From Gallionella sp. (GTDB taxonomy: Bacteria; Pseudomonadota; Gammaproteobacteria; Burkholderiales; Gallionellaceae): DNA of 64,000 nt. Where the stretch lies: assembly GCA_028710565.1 (NCBI GenBank), contig JAQTTV010000005.1, positions 85,000 through 148,999 on the forward strand, given 5' to 3'. Made by a program: the position numbers and the translations under genes. Below, piece by piece: positions 21,206 through 30,063 of this stretch; within the stretch, counting starts at the first letter, position 1, and each line of letters starts with the position of its first letter. The notes beneath the pieces are model-generated. The model did no database searches. It worked only from the letters and a program-made list of their open reading frames with translations, and was not told where the DNA came from.

Positions 21206-22062
21206 CGCCGTTGATGGCCGTAGGAGCATCCGTTTTACTGCACGTGTCCTGGAATCTTTTGACCAGGCGGACGCCCAGTGAGGCTAATTTTCTATGGTGG
21301 ATTGTGGGGCTGTATGTGCTGATATTCGCGCCATTCAGCTTGCCTGATTACCTGCGTGCCGCAGCACAGACACCCGAACTTTATCTCTGTGCGGCCATTA
21401 GTGGTACAAGCAATGGTCTGTATTTTTTAGCACTGCGGCGCGCCTACACATTGGCACCCGCTAGCGCGGTCTATCCGATGGTGCGCAGTTCCCCGTTGTT
21501 GATTGCGATTGTGGAAGTGTTGTTCTTCGGTCACAGCTTTCCGTTGCTGTCCTGGTTTGCAATCATGCTGGCTTTGTCTGGTTTATGGATGATAGCAAGC
21601 AGCGCGCAGGACGGGGTGTCGCGGCTCAGTCGCGCATGGCCTTTTGCTTTATTTGCCGCTGTGATGACGGTGATTTACAGTTTGAGCGACAAGCTGGCGG
21701 CGGTAAATATTCCCGATCTCAGAACCGCGCTGGGCTATGTTTGCGTAAATTTTGCGATCAGTTGGCTTTTTCTGTTGGTAGAGCAAAAGTGGCGTACAGG
21801 TCGCTGGATACCCGCAGCGACACCACCGGTTTACGCGCTGATCATAGGAACAGCAGGTGTTGGTACAGCTTATGCTCTTGTTATCTATGCGATGCGCGCG
21901 CTACCCGCTGCGTATGCGGTAACACTGACTAATGCAGGCATTGTATTGACGGTATTGCTAGGCATCGTTTGGCTGAAAGAGCATGAAGGCTGGCGACAAC
22001 GCATCATTGGATCAAGTATGGTTGTGATCAGCGTCATAGTTGTGAGCCTAATGACGGATTGA
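21202..22062 (+). CDS. EamA/DMT-superfamily transporter, last gene of the phn operon
   Basis: A 286-residue membrane protein with about ten spans arranged as two EamA halves; the second ends GIVLTVLLGIVWLKEHEGWR, the usual drug/metabolite transporter finish. It overlaps phnP by four bases, so it is almost certainly cotranscribed with the C-P lyase genes. The substrate is not evident. Export of a phosphonate breakdown product or uptake of a related compound are possibilities inferred only from operon membership. Confidence 0.82.
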   Translation: MTPLMAVGASVLLHVSWNLLTRRTPSEANFLWWIVGLYVLIFAPFSLPDYLRAAAQTPELYLCAAISGTSNGLYFLALRRAYTLAPASAVYPMVRSSPLLIAIVEVLFFGHSFPLLSWFAIMLALSGLWMIASSAQDGVSRLSRAWPFALFAAVMTVIYSLSDKLAAVNIPDLRTALGYVCVNFAISWLFLLVEQKWRTGRWIPAATPPVYALIIGTAGVGTAYALVIYAMRALPAAYAVTLTNAGIVLTVLLGIVWLKEHEGWRQRIIGSSMVVISVIVVSLMTD

Positions 22063-22202
22063 CTTTCAGCTTTATGGAATGCTGATGGGCAGGTGTGAGT
22101 TGATTGCTGCCAGACAGATTACATCGAAATCTATGACTGCTGTTCGCTTGGAAGTGGTTATTCATAAATCTTCAGATCGATGCTGGCACTGATTCGTTAT
22201 GC

Positions 22203-22269
22203 GTGGCGGAATTCATTGGAAGTGCGCAATCAATCAGGTAAAACGATAAAATCGCGCACTGGAGAATAC
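22203..22269 (+). repeat. 67-bp fragment duplicated at 54377-54443
   Basis: This stretch is identical to 54377-54443 at 63 of 67 positions; the four differences cluster near its right end and are all transitions. At 54 kb the sequence is part of a decayed coding region. Here it stops exactly where the IS1380-type left end begins, so the insertion sequence either truncated this copy or carried it along. The 140 bases upstream (22063-22202) show nothing recognisable. Confidence 0.7.
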
Positions 22270-23898
22270 CTAGCCTGAACTTTGCATAAATTTTCGTCTG
22301 TGCAATTTAAAAAAGTGTCGTGCCATTTTTTTGATTTTCTGGCGAAGTTCCCCCCAGCCCACACTGGCGTGGTCTCGTGTGCCAAACGTGCCAAGTCATG
22401 GAGAGGCTCGCATGGTGGGTTTTCTTTCAGCCAAGCACAGTCGCTGACAGACCTGTGCCAGTATTGTTTTGACCGGGCAGGACGTCGGCAGGTGGAGGTG
22501 CACCCGATCTTTGTATTGTTTGATCCGTACGGCAATTTTGAACAGAGAGAGGAAGACCGTCTTGGGTTGAGCCTTTGCCAGCGTTGTGCCTTGCAATCCC
22601 AGTTGGCGCAACTGCTGGTGCAACACGTAGGCTGCCGCCGTCAGCAGTTGGCAACGAAGGTTGACGCTGAGGTCCGGTCGGACTTCAGATCGCATTTGAT
22701 TTGCTTGATCCAATTTTCCGTCTGTCCGCGTCCGTAATAGTCTTGTTGATAGAGCGTGCTGGGTGTCGGACTACGTAGGTAGCGTGGTCACGACGAAACG
22801 TTCGTTGTCCTTATTGGGTGCGATTGCTGCCTGCCAGTACCTCTGCCTTGAGTACCACGCGATGCGTTTTCGACTAGGACTTGGCTGCATACTCGAACTC
22901 GCCGAACAAACGCATTGCCTGAACGGCAGGGCCGCGTTTTTGGATGCGCATCGCCTGATGCAAGGCGAGATGCCCGCGCGCATTCCTCATCAAACCCTCC
23001 GCCTTGCGCGACAACACCGCGTTGCCTGTCAGGCCGAAGATAAAATCCGCATTGCCATCGTCGAGGATCAGCTGCATTAACTCAGGATGGGAGAAGTGCC
23101 CATCGCCGCGCATCAGAATATGGGTTTGTGGCCAGTGTTGGCGCAACAAGCGCAGTACGCGCTTCATGATCATGGCATTCTCAGCACCCGTTGGGCGTTT
23201 ACCTGGACGTAGCACCGCCGTCACCAAAGCGTCCGTGCTGGCCTCAAATACCAGCAATGGCAGGCAACAATAGCTACCATAGTGATGATTATAAAAGGAA
23301 AGTTCCTGCTGCCCGTGGGTGGTATCCGCAGTGTGATCAAGATCCAGCGTGATACTGACAGGCGCGCTGTGATAGCCTGCGATGAACTGCAAAACTAACG
23401 CTTCGGCCATCCGGTAGATATCGCAGTGTCTTAACGCATTTTCCATACGAGAGTGAGTCGCACCACAGGCCAGCAGATTGTCGGTATCCGGCGGCGCACG
23501 TTCCGTTGCCAGTTTGAACATCGGATCGTTGCGTAAGGTATTGGCATCATTCCCATCTTCGTACCCGCAGGCGATCTGAAAAATGCGCTGTGTCAGCAGA
23601 TCGCGCAGGCTGTGCGTGGTGTAGCGAGTATCACGCAAATCGGTAATCGCCACAGTGAAACGATCAATCATGCCAATGCGACGATCAACCGCGCCCAGTA
23701 TGCTGCCCCCAGATCGGAAGAGAGTTCGCCGCCCGTAAACTCGCCTCGAACCGTGTATCCTTTCATTCCAGGAAAACGAAGTTGTTCTGGGGTAGAATCA
23801 GCAGCAGGGCGAGTATATGTAGGCATTTTTTACGAATCGGTTTTTATATCAAATAGTTGCATTGTTATTCGCCCTGTTTATGCAATATTCAGGTTAGG
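22269..23898 (-). mobile_element. Decayed IS1380-family insertion sequence with terminal inverted repeats
   Basis: Left end CCTAGCCTGAACTTTGCATA (22269 onward) and the complement of the right end, CCTAACCTGAATATTGCATA (from 23898 inward), match with three differences in 20, as terminal inverted repeats should. The 1630-bp length and single minus-strand transposase agree with IS1380. No target duplication is visible (AATA on the left, AGTG on the right), consistent with age or rearrangement. The transposase is broken by a frameshift and stops, so the element is not autonomous. Confidence 0.8.
22396..23826 (-). pseudogene. IS1380-family transposase, frameshifted and interrupted
   Basis: The reading frame opens at 23826 (MPTYTRP...), reaches the family N-terminal motif GGELSSD, then shifts by one base near 23695. 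The correct continuation, GAVDRRIG then MIDRFTVAITDLRDTRY, lies in another frame. The central DDE-region block, including SITLDLDHTADTTHG and HILMRGDGHFS, is intact over 265 residues. It ends at a TAG that replaces an expected Trp codon after EYAAKS (22874-22876), and further shifts follow. The C-terminal part (to 22396) with QQLRQLGLQGTTLAKAQP is readable. Confidence 0.85.
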
Positions 23899-23901
23899 AG
23901 T

Positions 23902-23928
23902 GTGAACCAGCGCCTGTAGGCGCTTCAC
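23902..23928 (+). terminator. Stem-loop right of the IS element
   Basis: GTGAA...GCGCC TGTA GGCGC TTCAC forms a two-part stem followed by GATTTTGCT. It could terminate plus-strand transcription leaving the element, but no nearby plus-strand gene clearly needs it. Confidence 0.4.
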
Positions 23929-23963
23929 GATTTTGCTCCTTTGAGGTGCTAATAAAACCAAAG

Positions 23964-23982
23964 CCCCCGGCTTTGCCGGGGG
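23964..23982 (-). terminator. GC-rich hairpin, terminator-like on the minus strand
   Basis: CCCCCGGC TTT GCCGGGGG is a perfect 8-bp stem. On the minus strand it is followed by CTTTGGTTTTATT, a U-rich tract, so it reads as a leftward terminator. The gene it once served is not present; the HD-GYP gene to the right is on the other strand. Confidence 0.5.
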
Positions 23983-24031
23983 ATACTTACTGGTACGATT
24001 CCGGATCAGTGTGAGGAGAGGGGCGAACAAG

Positions 24032-24093
24032 ATGAAATCGACAAATATGCGGGGGGGGGGGGGGGTAACCCTGCCCAGCTGGAGGGTATGGCC
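24032..24093 (+). promoter_or_regulatory. Alternative upstream start with a 15-G homopolymer (possible phase switch)
   Basis: ATG 24032 has a strong GAGGAG site about ten bases upstream and reads five codons, then an ATG and C followed by 15 G residues (24051-24065). With 15 G the frame ends at TGA 24095-24097. With 16 or 13 G it would continue as GNPAQLEGMAMNPETW into the phosphodiesterase. The internal start at ATG 24094 keeps its own GGAGG. Slipped-strand variation, an assembly artefact and an inert tract are all possible. Confidence 0.5.
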
Positions 24094-25926
24094 ATGAACC
24101 CCGAAACCTGGCGCTATATTTTCGACGCCATCGACGCCCCGATATTCCTGCATGACCATGAATACCACGTGCTGCTGGCTAACCGCGCCTATTGCCGCGC
24201 CGCCCGCGTTGCCGAGGCGGAAGCCTTGGGCAAACCCTACTACGAAGTCTTTCCGCGCGGCCCCGGCCCCCTGCCCGGATGCCGGGATACGCTAGCAAAC
24301 GGCCACGTCGGTAAAGAGGAAGAGGTGAGCGTCGGGGAAAAGCGGTTTCTCTCCACGGGTTACGCGGTGCGCGACGACCAGGGCAAGCTGCTCTACGCCC
24401 TGCACATCTTCAGCGACATTACCGAGCAACGGCAGGCCGAGGCGGCGCTGCGCCGTAGCGAGGCCGAAACCCGGCTCCTGCTGGATACACTGCCGCAGAA
24501 GATCTTTTACAAGAACCAGGATTCCGTTTATGTCTCATGCAACGCGGCCTATGCGCGCGATCTGGGCATTGCCGCCGCCGAGATTAAGGGGCGCAGCGAT
24601 CTTGATTTCTACCCGAAGGAACTTGCCGAAAAATATCGCACCGACGACCACAGGCTGATGGCGACGTGCAAACCTGAGGATATCGAGGAGGTGTATCTCA
24701 AGGACGGTCAGGAGTGCTGGGTGCATACCGTCAAGACGCCGACGTGCGGCGAGACGGGCGAGCCCACCGGCATCCTCGGTATCTTCTGGGATGTCACCGC
24801 GTTGCGGCAGGCACAGGATCGTCTCGTCCGCCTCAACCGTATGTATCGCACCATCAGCCTGTGCAACCAAGCTCTGGTGCGCAGCGAGGATGAATTGGCG
24901 CTGGCCAACACGATGTGCGAGGTGCTGGTCGAGGCGGGCGGCTACCGTGGCACCTGCGTGATGTACGGAGCGAGCGCGGCGAATGCCGTGACCGTGGCCT
25001 GCGCCGGCTTCAGCGTGGAGGAGACCAGGCTGGTGCTGGAAGTCGGCCAGCGCAAGGCGGAAGAGATCGACCGGCTGTACCTGAGGCAGAGCCTGCCCGA
25101 CGTGAGGCACGATCTCTCGCGGGAAGCCCCGGTCTTCGCGGAGGCCGGGGCACGCCTGGGAGTGGCCTCGACGGCGGTGATTCCCCTCGTGGTGAACGGC
25201 ACCCTTCTCGGCGTCCTGTGGGTGGGCAGCAAGGAGGCCGGCGCCTTCGATGACGAGACGGTGGCCCTGCTCATGGAGATGGCCGGCGATCTTTCCTTCG
25301 GCATCGGCAATCTGCGCGCCCGCGCCGAGCGTTTGGGCATCCTGGAGAAGCTCGAACTAAGCCTCGACCATGCGGTTACGGCCATTGCCGCCACGGTGGA
25401 AATGCGCGATCCTTACACCGCCGGCCATCAGCGCCGGGTGGCGCTTCTGGCGGCGGCAATCGCGAAGGAAATGGAGCTGCCGGAGCAGCAAGTGGAGGGC
25501 TTGCGCATGGCAGGGGTGGTGCATGACATCGGCAAGATTCACGTTCCCGCCGAAATCCTGTCCAACCCCAGCAAGCTGACTGCGGCCGAATTCGAGATCA
25601 TCAAGACCCACCCCCTGGCCGGTTACGACATCCTCAAGGGCATCGACTTTCCCTGGCCGGTGGCGGAAATTGTCTATCAGCATCACGAGAAGCTGGATGG
25701 CTCGGGCTACCCGCGCGGGTTGAAAGGCGAGGAAATCCTGTTGGAGGCGCGCATCCTCACGGTGGCGGACGTGGTGGAGGCCATGGCCTCGCATCGCCCC
25801 TACCGGCCGGGGTTCGGTATTTTCCCGGCCTTGCAGGAAATTGCCCGCAACAGGGGCAAGTTTTACGATGAGCGTGTGACCGGGGCCTGTCTGCGCTTGT
25901 TCATGGAGAAGAATTACGAGCTGTAG
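24094..25926 (+). CDS. PAS-PAS-GAF-HD-GYP cyclic-di-GMP phosphodiesterase
   Basis: A soluble protein of 610 residues from ATG 24094, where GGAGG lies eight bases upstream. Domain order is PAS (about 1-115), second PAS (about 125-250, with FYKNQDSVYVSCNAAYARDL), GAF (about 260-400) and HD-GYP (about 410-605). The last has the metal-binding HD in MAGVVHDIGKIHVP and the diagnostic loop HHEKLDGSGYPRGLKGEE, so c-di-GMP hydrolysis to GMP is likely. No membrane segment is seen. The sensory domains suggest a redox, light or small-molecule input. It is isolated from other signalling genes and preceded by a long G tract that may vary its N-terminus or expression. Confidence 0.88.
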   Translation: MNPETWRYIFDAIDAPIFLHDHEYHVLLANRAYCRAARVAEAEALGKPYYEVFPRGPGPLPGCRDTLANGHVGKEEEVSVGEKRFLSTGYAVRDDQGKLLYALHIFSDITEQRQAEAALRRSEAETRLLLDTLPQKIFYKNQDSVYVSCNAAYARDLGIAAAEIKGRSDLDFYPKELAEKYRTDDHRLMATCKPEDIEEVYLKDGQECWVHTVKTPTCGETGEPTGILGIFWDVTALRQAQDRLVRLNRMYRTISLCNQALVRSEDELALANTMCEVLVEAGGYRGTCVMYGASAANAVTVACAGFSVEETRLVLEVGQRKAEEIDRLYLRQSLPDVRHDLSREAPVFAEAGARLGVASTAVIPLVVNGTLLGVLWVGSKEAGAFDDETVALLMEMAGDLSFGIGNLRARAERLGILEKLELSLDHAVTAIAATVEMRDPYTAGHQRRVALLAAAIAKEMELPEQQVEGLRMAGVVHDIGKIHVPAEILSNPSKLTAAEFEIIKTHPLAGYDILKGIDFPWPVAEIVYQHHEKLDGSGYPRGLKGEEILLEARILTVADVVEAMASHRPYRPGFGIFPALQEIARNRGKFYDERVTGACLRLFMEKNYEL

Positions 25927-25997
25927 CGTATAACTCCACGCTCATCCTTGCCCTTGATGAGGCCTGTATATTCATGCTCTTGATTCTTGGCGTGCCG

Positions 25998-26849
25998 CTA
26001 TCGAGTTTCGTTTCGTGATGCACCACCGTAAGATACCGCGTTCGCCCCAAAAAATTCACGAATCAGGAAGTCTTCCAGTCCCGCGTTATCTTCCAGGCGA
26101 GCGGACAGAACGACCACGCGGGCTAGGCGTTGCGATTCCCAATTGAAATATCCCTGGTAATATTTTCGAATCAGCACAATCATGCTGCGAACGGTTGCGC
26201 TCTCCACATCACCATTTGGACCTGCATCGACTTCGATCACTTCGCGGCGTACATTATTAAAATCCTTGGTCCAGCCGCGAAATGAAAATTTCGCAGTACG
26301 AGCATCCATACTGATCATTTGAAATACGCCGTTCGTGCCTTGCGGTTGGAGATTGCGCATGATGTTCGCCATCCTGATTTCGTCAGCCGACGGCCCACGC
26401 TGTCGAGCTGTCGCTTCCTCATTTGCACGCGTGGCAGCCATCTCGGCGGCGTGCTGGCGCGCTCTGGCCGCATTGATGTAGGACATCATGTCCGTTGGCG
26501 GCGCCATGTCTGGTGCTGACTCAGCGACTGCCGGAATCTCCGGCGCCGCAGGTCGGCTCTCTGTGAGAGGGGCGCGGGGTGGTGCAGCGTGGCGAGGCTT
26601 GACAGCAGACTCGTTTTTATCGGGCAATCGTTTGGGTTGCACATCCGGGCTTTCCCCCGGCGACGCGTCAGGCAATTCCACGAAGCTTGCTTCTATGGGC
26701 AAGGATGTCGTTGTTCCGGTTTCTGGAGGATTTGGTAAATAACCCAAACCCAGAATGATCAGCAGCCAGAGGATTGCCGCCAGCGGCATGGGCCACCAGA
26801 GCCGGATTTCTCTAATCGGGAAAACGGGCAGGTTTACGGCATTATTCAT
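25998..26849 (-). CDS. TonB-like periplasm-spanning protein of an ExbBD system
   Basis: A 283-residue protein with a single N-terminal membrane anchor (about residues 18-40) and a Pro/Glu/Ser-rich spacer to about residue 110. It then has an Ala/Arg/Glu helical stretch and a C-terminal domain. It is the third gene of an exbB-exbD-tonB-like operon and overlaps exbD by eight bases, so it should be the energy-transducing arm. The C-terminal part (FSFRGWTKDFNNVRREVIEV, then IRKYYQGYFNWESQRLARVV) does not show a textbook TonB YPxxA motif. TonB is therefore a positional call, and a divergent or TolA-like terminus is possible. Confidence 0.65.
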   Translation of the reverse strand: MNNAVNLPVFPIREIRLWWPMPLAAILWLLIILGLGYLPNPPETGTTTSLPIEASFVELPDASPGESPDVQPKRLPDKNESAVKPRHAAPPRAPLTESRPAAPEIPAVAESAPDMAPPTDMMSYINAARARQHAAEMAATRANEEATARQRGPSADEIRMANIMRNLQPQGTNGVFQMISMDARTAKFSFRGWTKDFNNVRREVIEVDAGPNGDVESATVRSMIVLIRKYYQGYFNWESQRLARVVVLSARLEDNAGLEDFLIREFFGANAVSYGGASRNETR

Positions 26850-27243
26850 GCTTTACCGCGATCAGAAAATTTCTGGCGCCGGCAGCCCTTGCCTGCAACA
26901 TCGCCTGCACTACGATGCCCTGTGGTGCTGCATTATCCGCTGACACGATAACGCTGGACTGCGCATCACTCAGCAGTGGGCCGAGTGTGGCAGCGAGAGT
27001 TTGCAGGGTCACCGGCGTGCGGTTGACGAGGATTTTGCTATCGGCGGTCAGCGTCAAGGTGACTGGCGTATCCGTCTTGAGCTTTTCGGCTTTTCCCTGC
27101 GGCAGATTCACCTGCAGCGAGTCGAGGTTCTGCATGGCTAATGAAGACAGCATGAAGGTCGCCAGCAGGAAGAACATCACGTCGATCATCGGGATGATTT
27201 CGATGCGCCCCTTGCGATATGTCCTGGGTTTACGCAGTTTCAT
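26842..27243 (-). CDS. exbD: ExbD/TolR-family biopolymer transport protein
   Basis: A 133-residue inner-membrane protein with a basic N-terminus, one span beginning at PMIDVMFFLLATFM and a periplasmic domain. Asp21 within the span is the proton-carrying residue of ExbD/TolR. It partners the upstream MotA/TolQ/ExbB protein to form the proton-driven motor that pulls the TonB-like protein. It overlaps exbB by 14 bases and the TonB-like gene by eight, a clear operon. Confidence 0.87.
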   Translation of the reverse strand: MKLRKPRTYRKGRIEIIPMIDVMFFLLATFMLSSLAMQNLDSLQVNLPQGKAEKLKTDTPVTLTLTADSKILVNRTPVTLQTLAATLGPLLSDAQSSVIVSADNAAPQGIVVQAMLQARAAGARNFLIAVKHE

Positions 27244-27874
27244 GGGTGTTACCCTGGTCCAGGCGAATGTGATCGATCAGGCGGGTGCCGAGGCGCTCCA
27301 TTTCGTCCATCGTCTGCGATTGCACGCGAGAGAAATAATTAAATCCGAACAAGGAAATCAATGCAATCAACAAGCCGATGGCCGTTGCAATGAGCGCCTG
27401 GGCCACGCCGCCCGTCACCCCCGTGGGATTCACAATGCCACTGCCGCCGATGATCTTGAAGGCATCCATCATTCCGCCTATAGTTCCCATCAGCCCGAGC
27501 AAGGGCGCGGCGGTGACGATGGTCTCCAGCACCCAAAGCCTGCTTGCAAGGGATGTTTCGATCAACTGGGCTTCGTCCGCTGCACGGGATTCGGTCCACC
27601 AGGCGGGATGGTGGCGGTTGGCGATCACCACCTCGAAAAACCGCCTGAAGTAATGGCGTTCATCCAGGCCGTAGAGTCTTTTGTCCAGCTCTTCCCAGGC
27701 GAAGCCGTAAGTTTCGACGAGCTTGAGCAAGTTAAGCGGCAGGCGGGCATAACGCCAGTAGATAAATGCCTTCTCAAGCATAATGGACAGAGCGATAACC
27801 GCCAGCAACGATAATGGCAGGATGATCATCCCGCCGAGTTTTATGGCGATCCAGGTTTCTTGCAGGTATTGCAT
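27230..27874 (-). CDS. exbB: MotA/TolQ/ExbB proton channel family protein
   Basis: A 214-residue protein with an N-terminal span, a cytoplasmic loop and two C-terminal spans. The stretch TAAPLLGLMGTIGGMMDAFK and the following GGVAQALIATAIGLLIALIS are the ExbB/TolQ signature. It is the first gene of a three-gene motor operon. The target receptor is not in the operon; the gene downstream of the motor's promoter side is LpxR-like, transcribed in the same direction from further upstream. Confidence 0.87.
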   Translation of the reverse strand: MQYLQETWIAIKLGGMIILPLSLLAVIALSIMLEKAFIYWRYARLPLNLLKLVETYGFAWEELDKRLYGLDERHYFRRFFEVVIANRHHPAWWTESRAADEAQLIETSLASRLWVLETIVTAAPLLGLMGTIGGMMDAFKIIGGSGIVNPTGVTGGVAQALIATAIGLLIALISLFGFNYFSRVQSQTMDEMERLGTRLIDHIRLDQGNTHETA

Positions 27875-27936
27875 GGTTGTCTCCGAATTGTGAAGGTGTT
27901 TTAAACGGGGGTAAGGCAGGAATGTGCTGTGTATTT

Positions 27937-29094
27937 TTAGAACTCAATGCTCAGCGCGATGGAGCCATAAGTCTGGCTTGGTCCCTGCTCCTTGAATTCC
28001 CGCGAACGGTAAACGCGCATCACGGCTAACTTGGCGCCGTGCCCGGCCACCATGCCGTGAGCGCTGACCCCGATGGCAGCCTGTGCAACCCAGGGTCGGC
28101 GAGTGACGCTGTGGCTTGATTGAAAGAGGTTGCCGTCGAGTGAAAAATCATGCGCGACGAGTTTTGTTTCCATCGTCCCAAACAGATGAATACCCGGCTG
28201 CGGCCTGACAACCGTTGTATCTCCCGAGCCGCCGTGAATGGAGGCGGATGGCGGACGATTTTCTGCGCCGGGTCTGATCGGATAGGTGCCAAAATCGTTC
28301 GGCAGATTCCAGCCGATACGCCCCTCAATGCCCAGGGTGGCAGAGGTTTCAATGTTACCCAGTCGCAGGCCCAGTGAGCGTATCGAATCGGCAGAAAAAC
28401 CCGGCATGATCGCGCCCGTTCCGCGATAGTCCTTGAATTTGCGATCCATGGCCAATTGCAGCGCAGGCTCATTCTTCAACTGATGTTGCCAGCCGAGAAA
28501 TTTCGCGGCGCCGATCACATCGTGAACCAGGTTTTGTGACTGTTCCGCGAGAGACAACGGGCCGATGACACCCAGGGTTATCTCGCGCGTATCGAGTATT
28601 TCCGAGTTGCTTTGTGGTCCATGTTTCCGGCGATTCCACGACATGCCCACGTACAGTAAGCCCGCATAAGGCCGATCATTCTGGATCAGATCGGCCCTGG
28701 TAAAATCTTTCGGTGTGAACATGGACTGGCCAAATTTCACCACCACGTTTTGCGTATGCGCGGAGTTTTCCTCATCGTACCAAAAACCGGGGTTCAGAAA
28801 TTTGATGAGTTCCGCATGCAGTCGCACTGGTGTGGGCAGGCATTCGGTTCGAAGCTTGCCGGTGATGTCGTGCGAAACAGCGGTGAATGCCACACCGCTC
28901 GTGTAGTTCTGGTCGGTGCCGGTAAAAAGGTCGTTCTCCAGCCTTGCTGTTCCCCCGCGAAATCTGACTACCTCATCTGCCTTGCAATCCCCGATGCCAG
29001 AGGCGTTTTCACTGGCGGCCTGTGCAGGCACGATGTGTAAAAATAGCGCCAGCGCCCACGCGATCAGCCCATGCCTTGTCGTCAGATACATCAT
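27937..29094 (-). CDS. LpxR-like outer-membrane lipid A deacylase (DUF2219)
   Basis: A 385-residue protein with a signal peptide (LIAWALALFLHIVPAQA). The mature start RLENDLFTGTDQNYTSGVAF is the DUF2219/LpxR hallmark. FGQSMFTPKDFTRADLIQND followed by PYAGLLYVGMSWNRRKHG, and the aromatic-ended final strand (SIALSIEF), match a beta-barrel. LpxR removes the 3'-acyloxyacyl chain of lipid A. Active-site residues were not verified individually. The start is taken at the first of two ATG codons (29094) before the signal sequence; a longer frame adds residues without similarity. Confidence 0.8.
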   Translation of the reverse strand: MMYLTTRHGLIAWALALFLHIVPAQAASENASGIGDCKADEVVRFRGGTARLENDLFTGTDQNYTSGVAFTAVSHDITGKLRTECLPTPVRLHAELIKFLNPGFWYDEENSAHTQNVVVKFGQSMFTPKDFTRADLIQNDRPYAGLLYVGMSWNRRKHGPQSNSEILDTREITLGVIGPLSLAEQSQNLVHDVIGAAKFLGWQHQLKNEPALQLAMDRKFKDYRGTGAIMPGFSADSIRSLGLRLGNIETSATLGIEGRIGWNLPNDFGTYPIRPGAENRPPSASIHGGSGDTTVVRPQPGIHLFGTMETKLVAHDFSLDGNLFQSSHSVTRRPWVAQAAIGVSAHGMVAGHGAKLAVMRVYRSREFKEQGPSQTYGSIALSIEF

Positions 29095-29280
29095 GAAAGT
29101 AGGAAAGTTAGTGAAAAATTCATGCGGGACGCACCTGCGGCAGCGCGAATTATTCGCGGGTGTCACCGAGGCCTTCATGGCCAACGGCTCGTGAAACCCG
29201 TATGCCGCAAACCGCTGGCGATGTGCAGGAAGAAATAACAGGAACTGGTCACTTCGCGTGCGGCTCCGAAAAAGAGAGTT

Positions 29281-30009
29281 TCACGCCGCCCCCACGCCTG
29301 CTGACGCTGTCCGAACGTGGGTGCCCGCCAGCCAGTCGAGCAACTCATGCATGGCGTGGTTGATGGTGTCGAAACGGCGCGCGTCCGCAAACATCACCTG
29401 CGGCGTTTGGATGTAGCGGCCTTCGACGAGTTCGTCTTCGCCATGGGCGATGATCTGCCACGCGCTGGCCGGGGTCGTCTCCAGATGAAACTGCAACCCG
29501 ACGACCCGTTCGTCGTAAACAAAAGCCTGGTGCGCGCAGCCAGCGCTGCGTACGGTGTGTACTGCATCAACCGGGATATCGAAAGTGTCTCCGTGCCAGT
29601 GGAAAGCATCGAGTTGGCGGGGGAATGCGGCAAATAACCTGCTGCCGGATGCGGCCCCGGTCGTTTCGACCGGGAACCAGCCGATTTCCTTGTCGCTATT
29701 GGCATACACCTTTGCACCAAGCACATCGGCGATGAGTTGCGCCCCGAGGCAGATGCCGAGCACGCGCCGACCGGCGGTGATGGCCTGTCTGATGAAGTGT
29801 TTTTCATCCGCGAGCCACGGGTAGCGGGCCTCTTCGTAAATATTCATCGGCCCGCCCATGATTATCAGCATGTCCACGGTTTCGACCATCGGCAGTGGCT
29901 CACCCCGGTAGAAACACGTCCCACTGAGGGTATGCCCTTCCCGTTTAATCCAGTCCTTGATGCTTCCCAGTCCTTCAAACGGTACGTGCTGCAAATAATG
30001 TATGTTCAT
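29281..30009 (-). CDS. Class I glutamine amidotransferase domain protein
   Basis: A 242-residue stand-alone GATase1. The nucleophile elbow is GICLGAQ (Cys87), followed by FHWHGDTFDIP and the catalytic pair in LQFHLETTPA. The triad looks complete, so it should release ammonia from glutamine or act as a related hydrolase. It resembles the GuaA-like / YfeJ group rather than a biosynthetic subunit. No synthetase partner lies nearby and the substrate is unknown. Confidence 0.83.
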   Translation of the reverse strand: MNIHYLQHVPFEGLGSIKDWIKREGHTLSGTCFYRGEPLPMVETVDMLIIMGGPMNIYEEARYPWLADEKHFIRQAITAGRRVLGICLGAQLIADVLGAKVYANSDKEIGWFPVETTGAASGSRLFAAFPRQLDAFHWHGDTFDIPVDAVHTVRSAGCAHQAFVYDERVVGLQFHLETTPASAWQIIAHGEDELVEGRYIQTPQVMFADARRFDTINHAMHELLDWLAGTHVRTASAGVGAA

Positions 30010-30063
30010 CGCGGTTCCCCTTGTTATGTCGTTCGAACTTCGCTACAGGCGGTTTGCATGACA

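Noticed and set aside
23711..23722. AGATCGGAAGAG, identical to the start of a common sequencing adapter, near the IS element
   Set aside because: Read on the minus strand it encodes the expected LSSD motif of the IS1380 transposase and the flanking sequence is coherent, so it is natural sequence matching by chance.
24942..25794. Long minus-strand frames opposite the HD-GYP gene
   Set aside because: High GC creates open antisense frames; the plus strand encodes a full PAS-PAS-GAF-HD-GYP protein.
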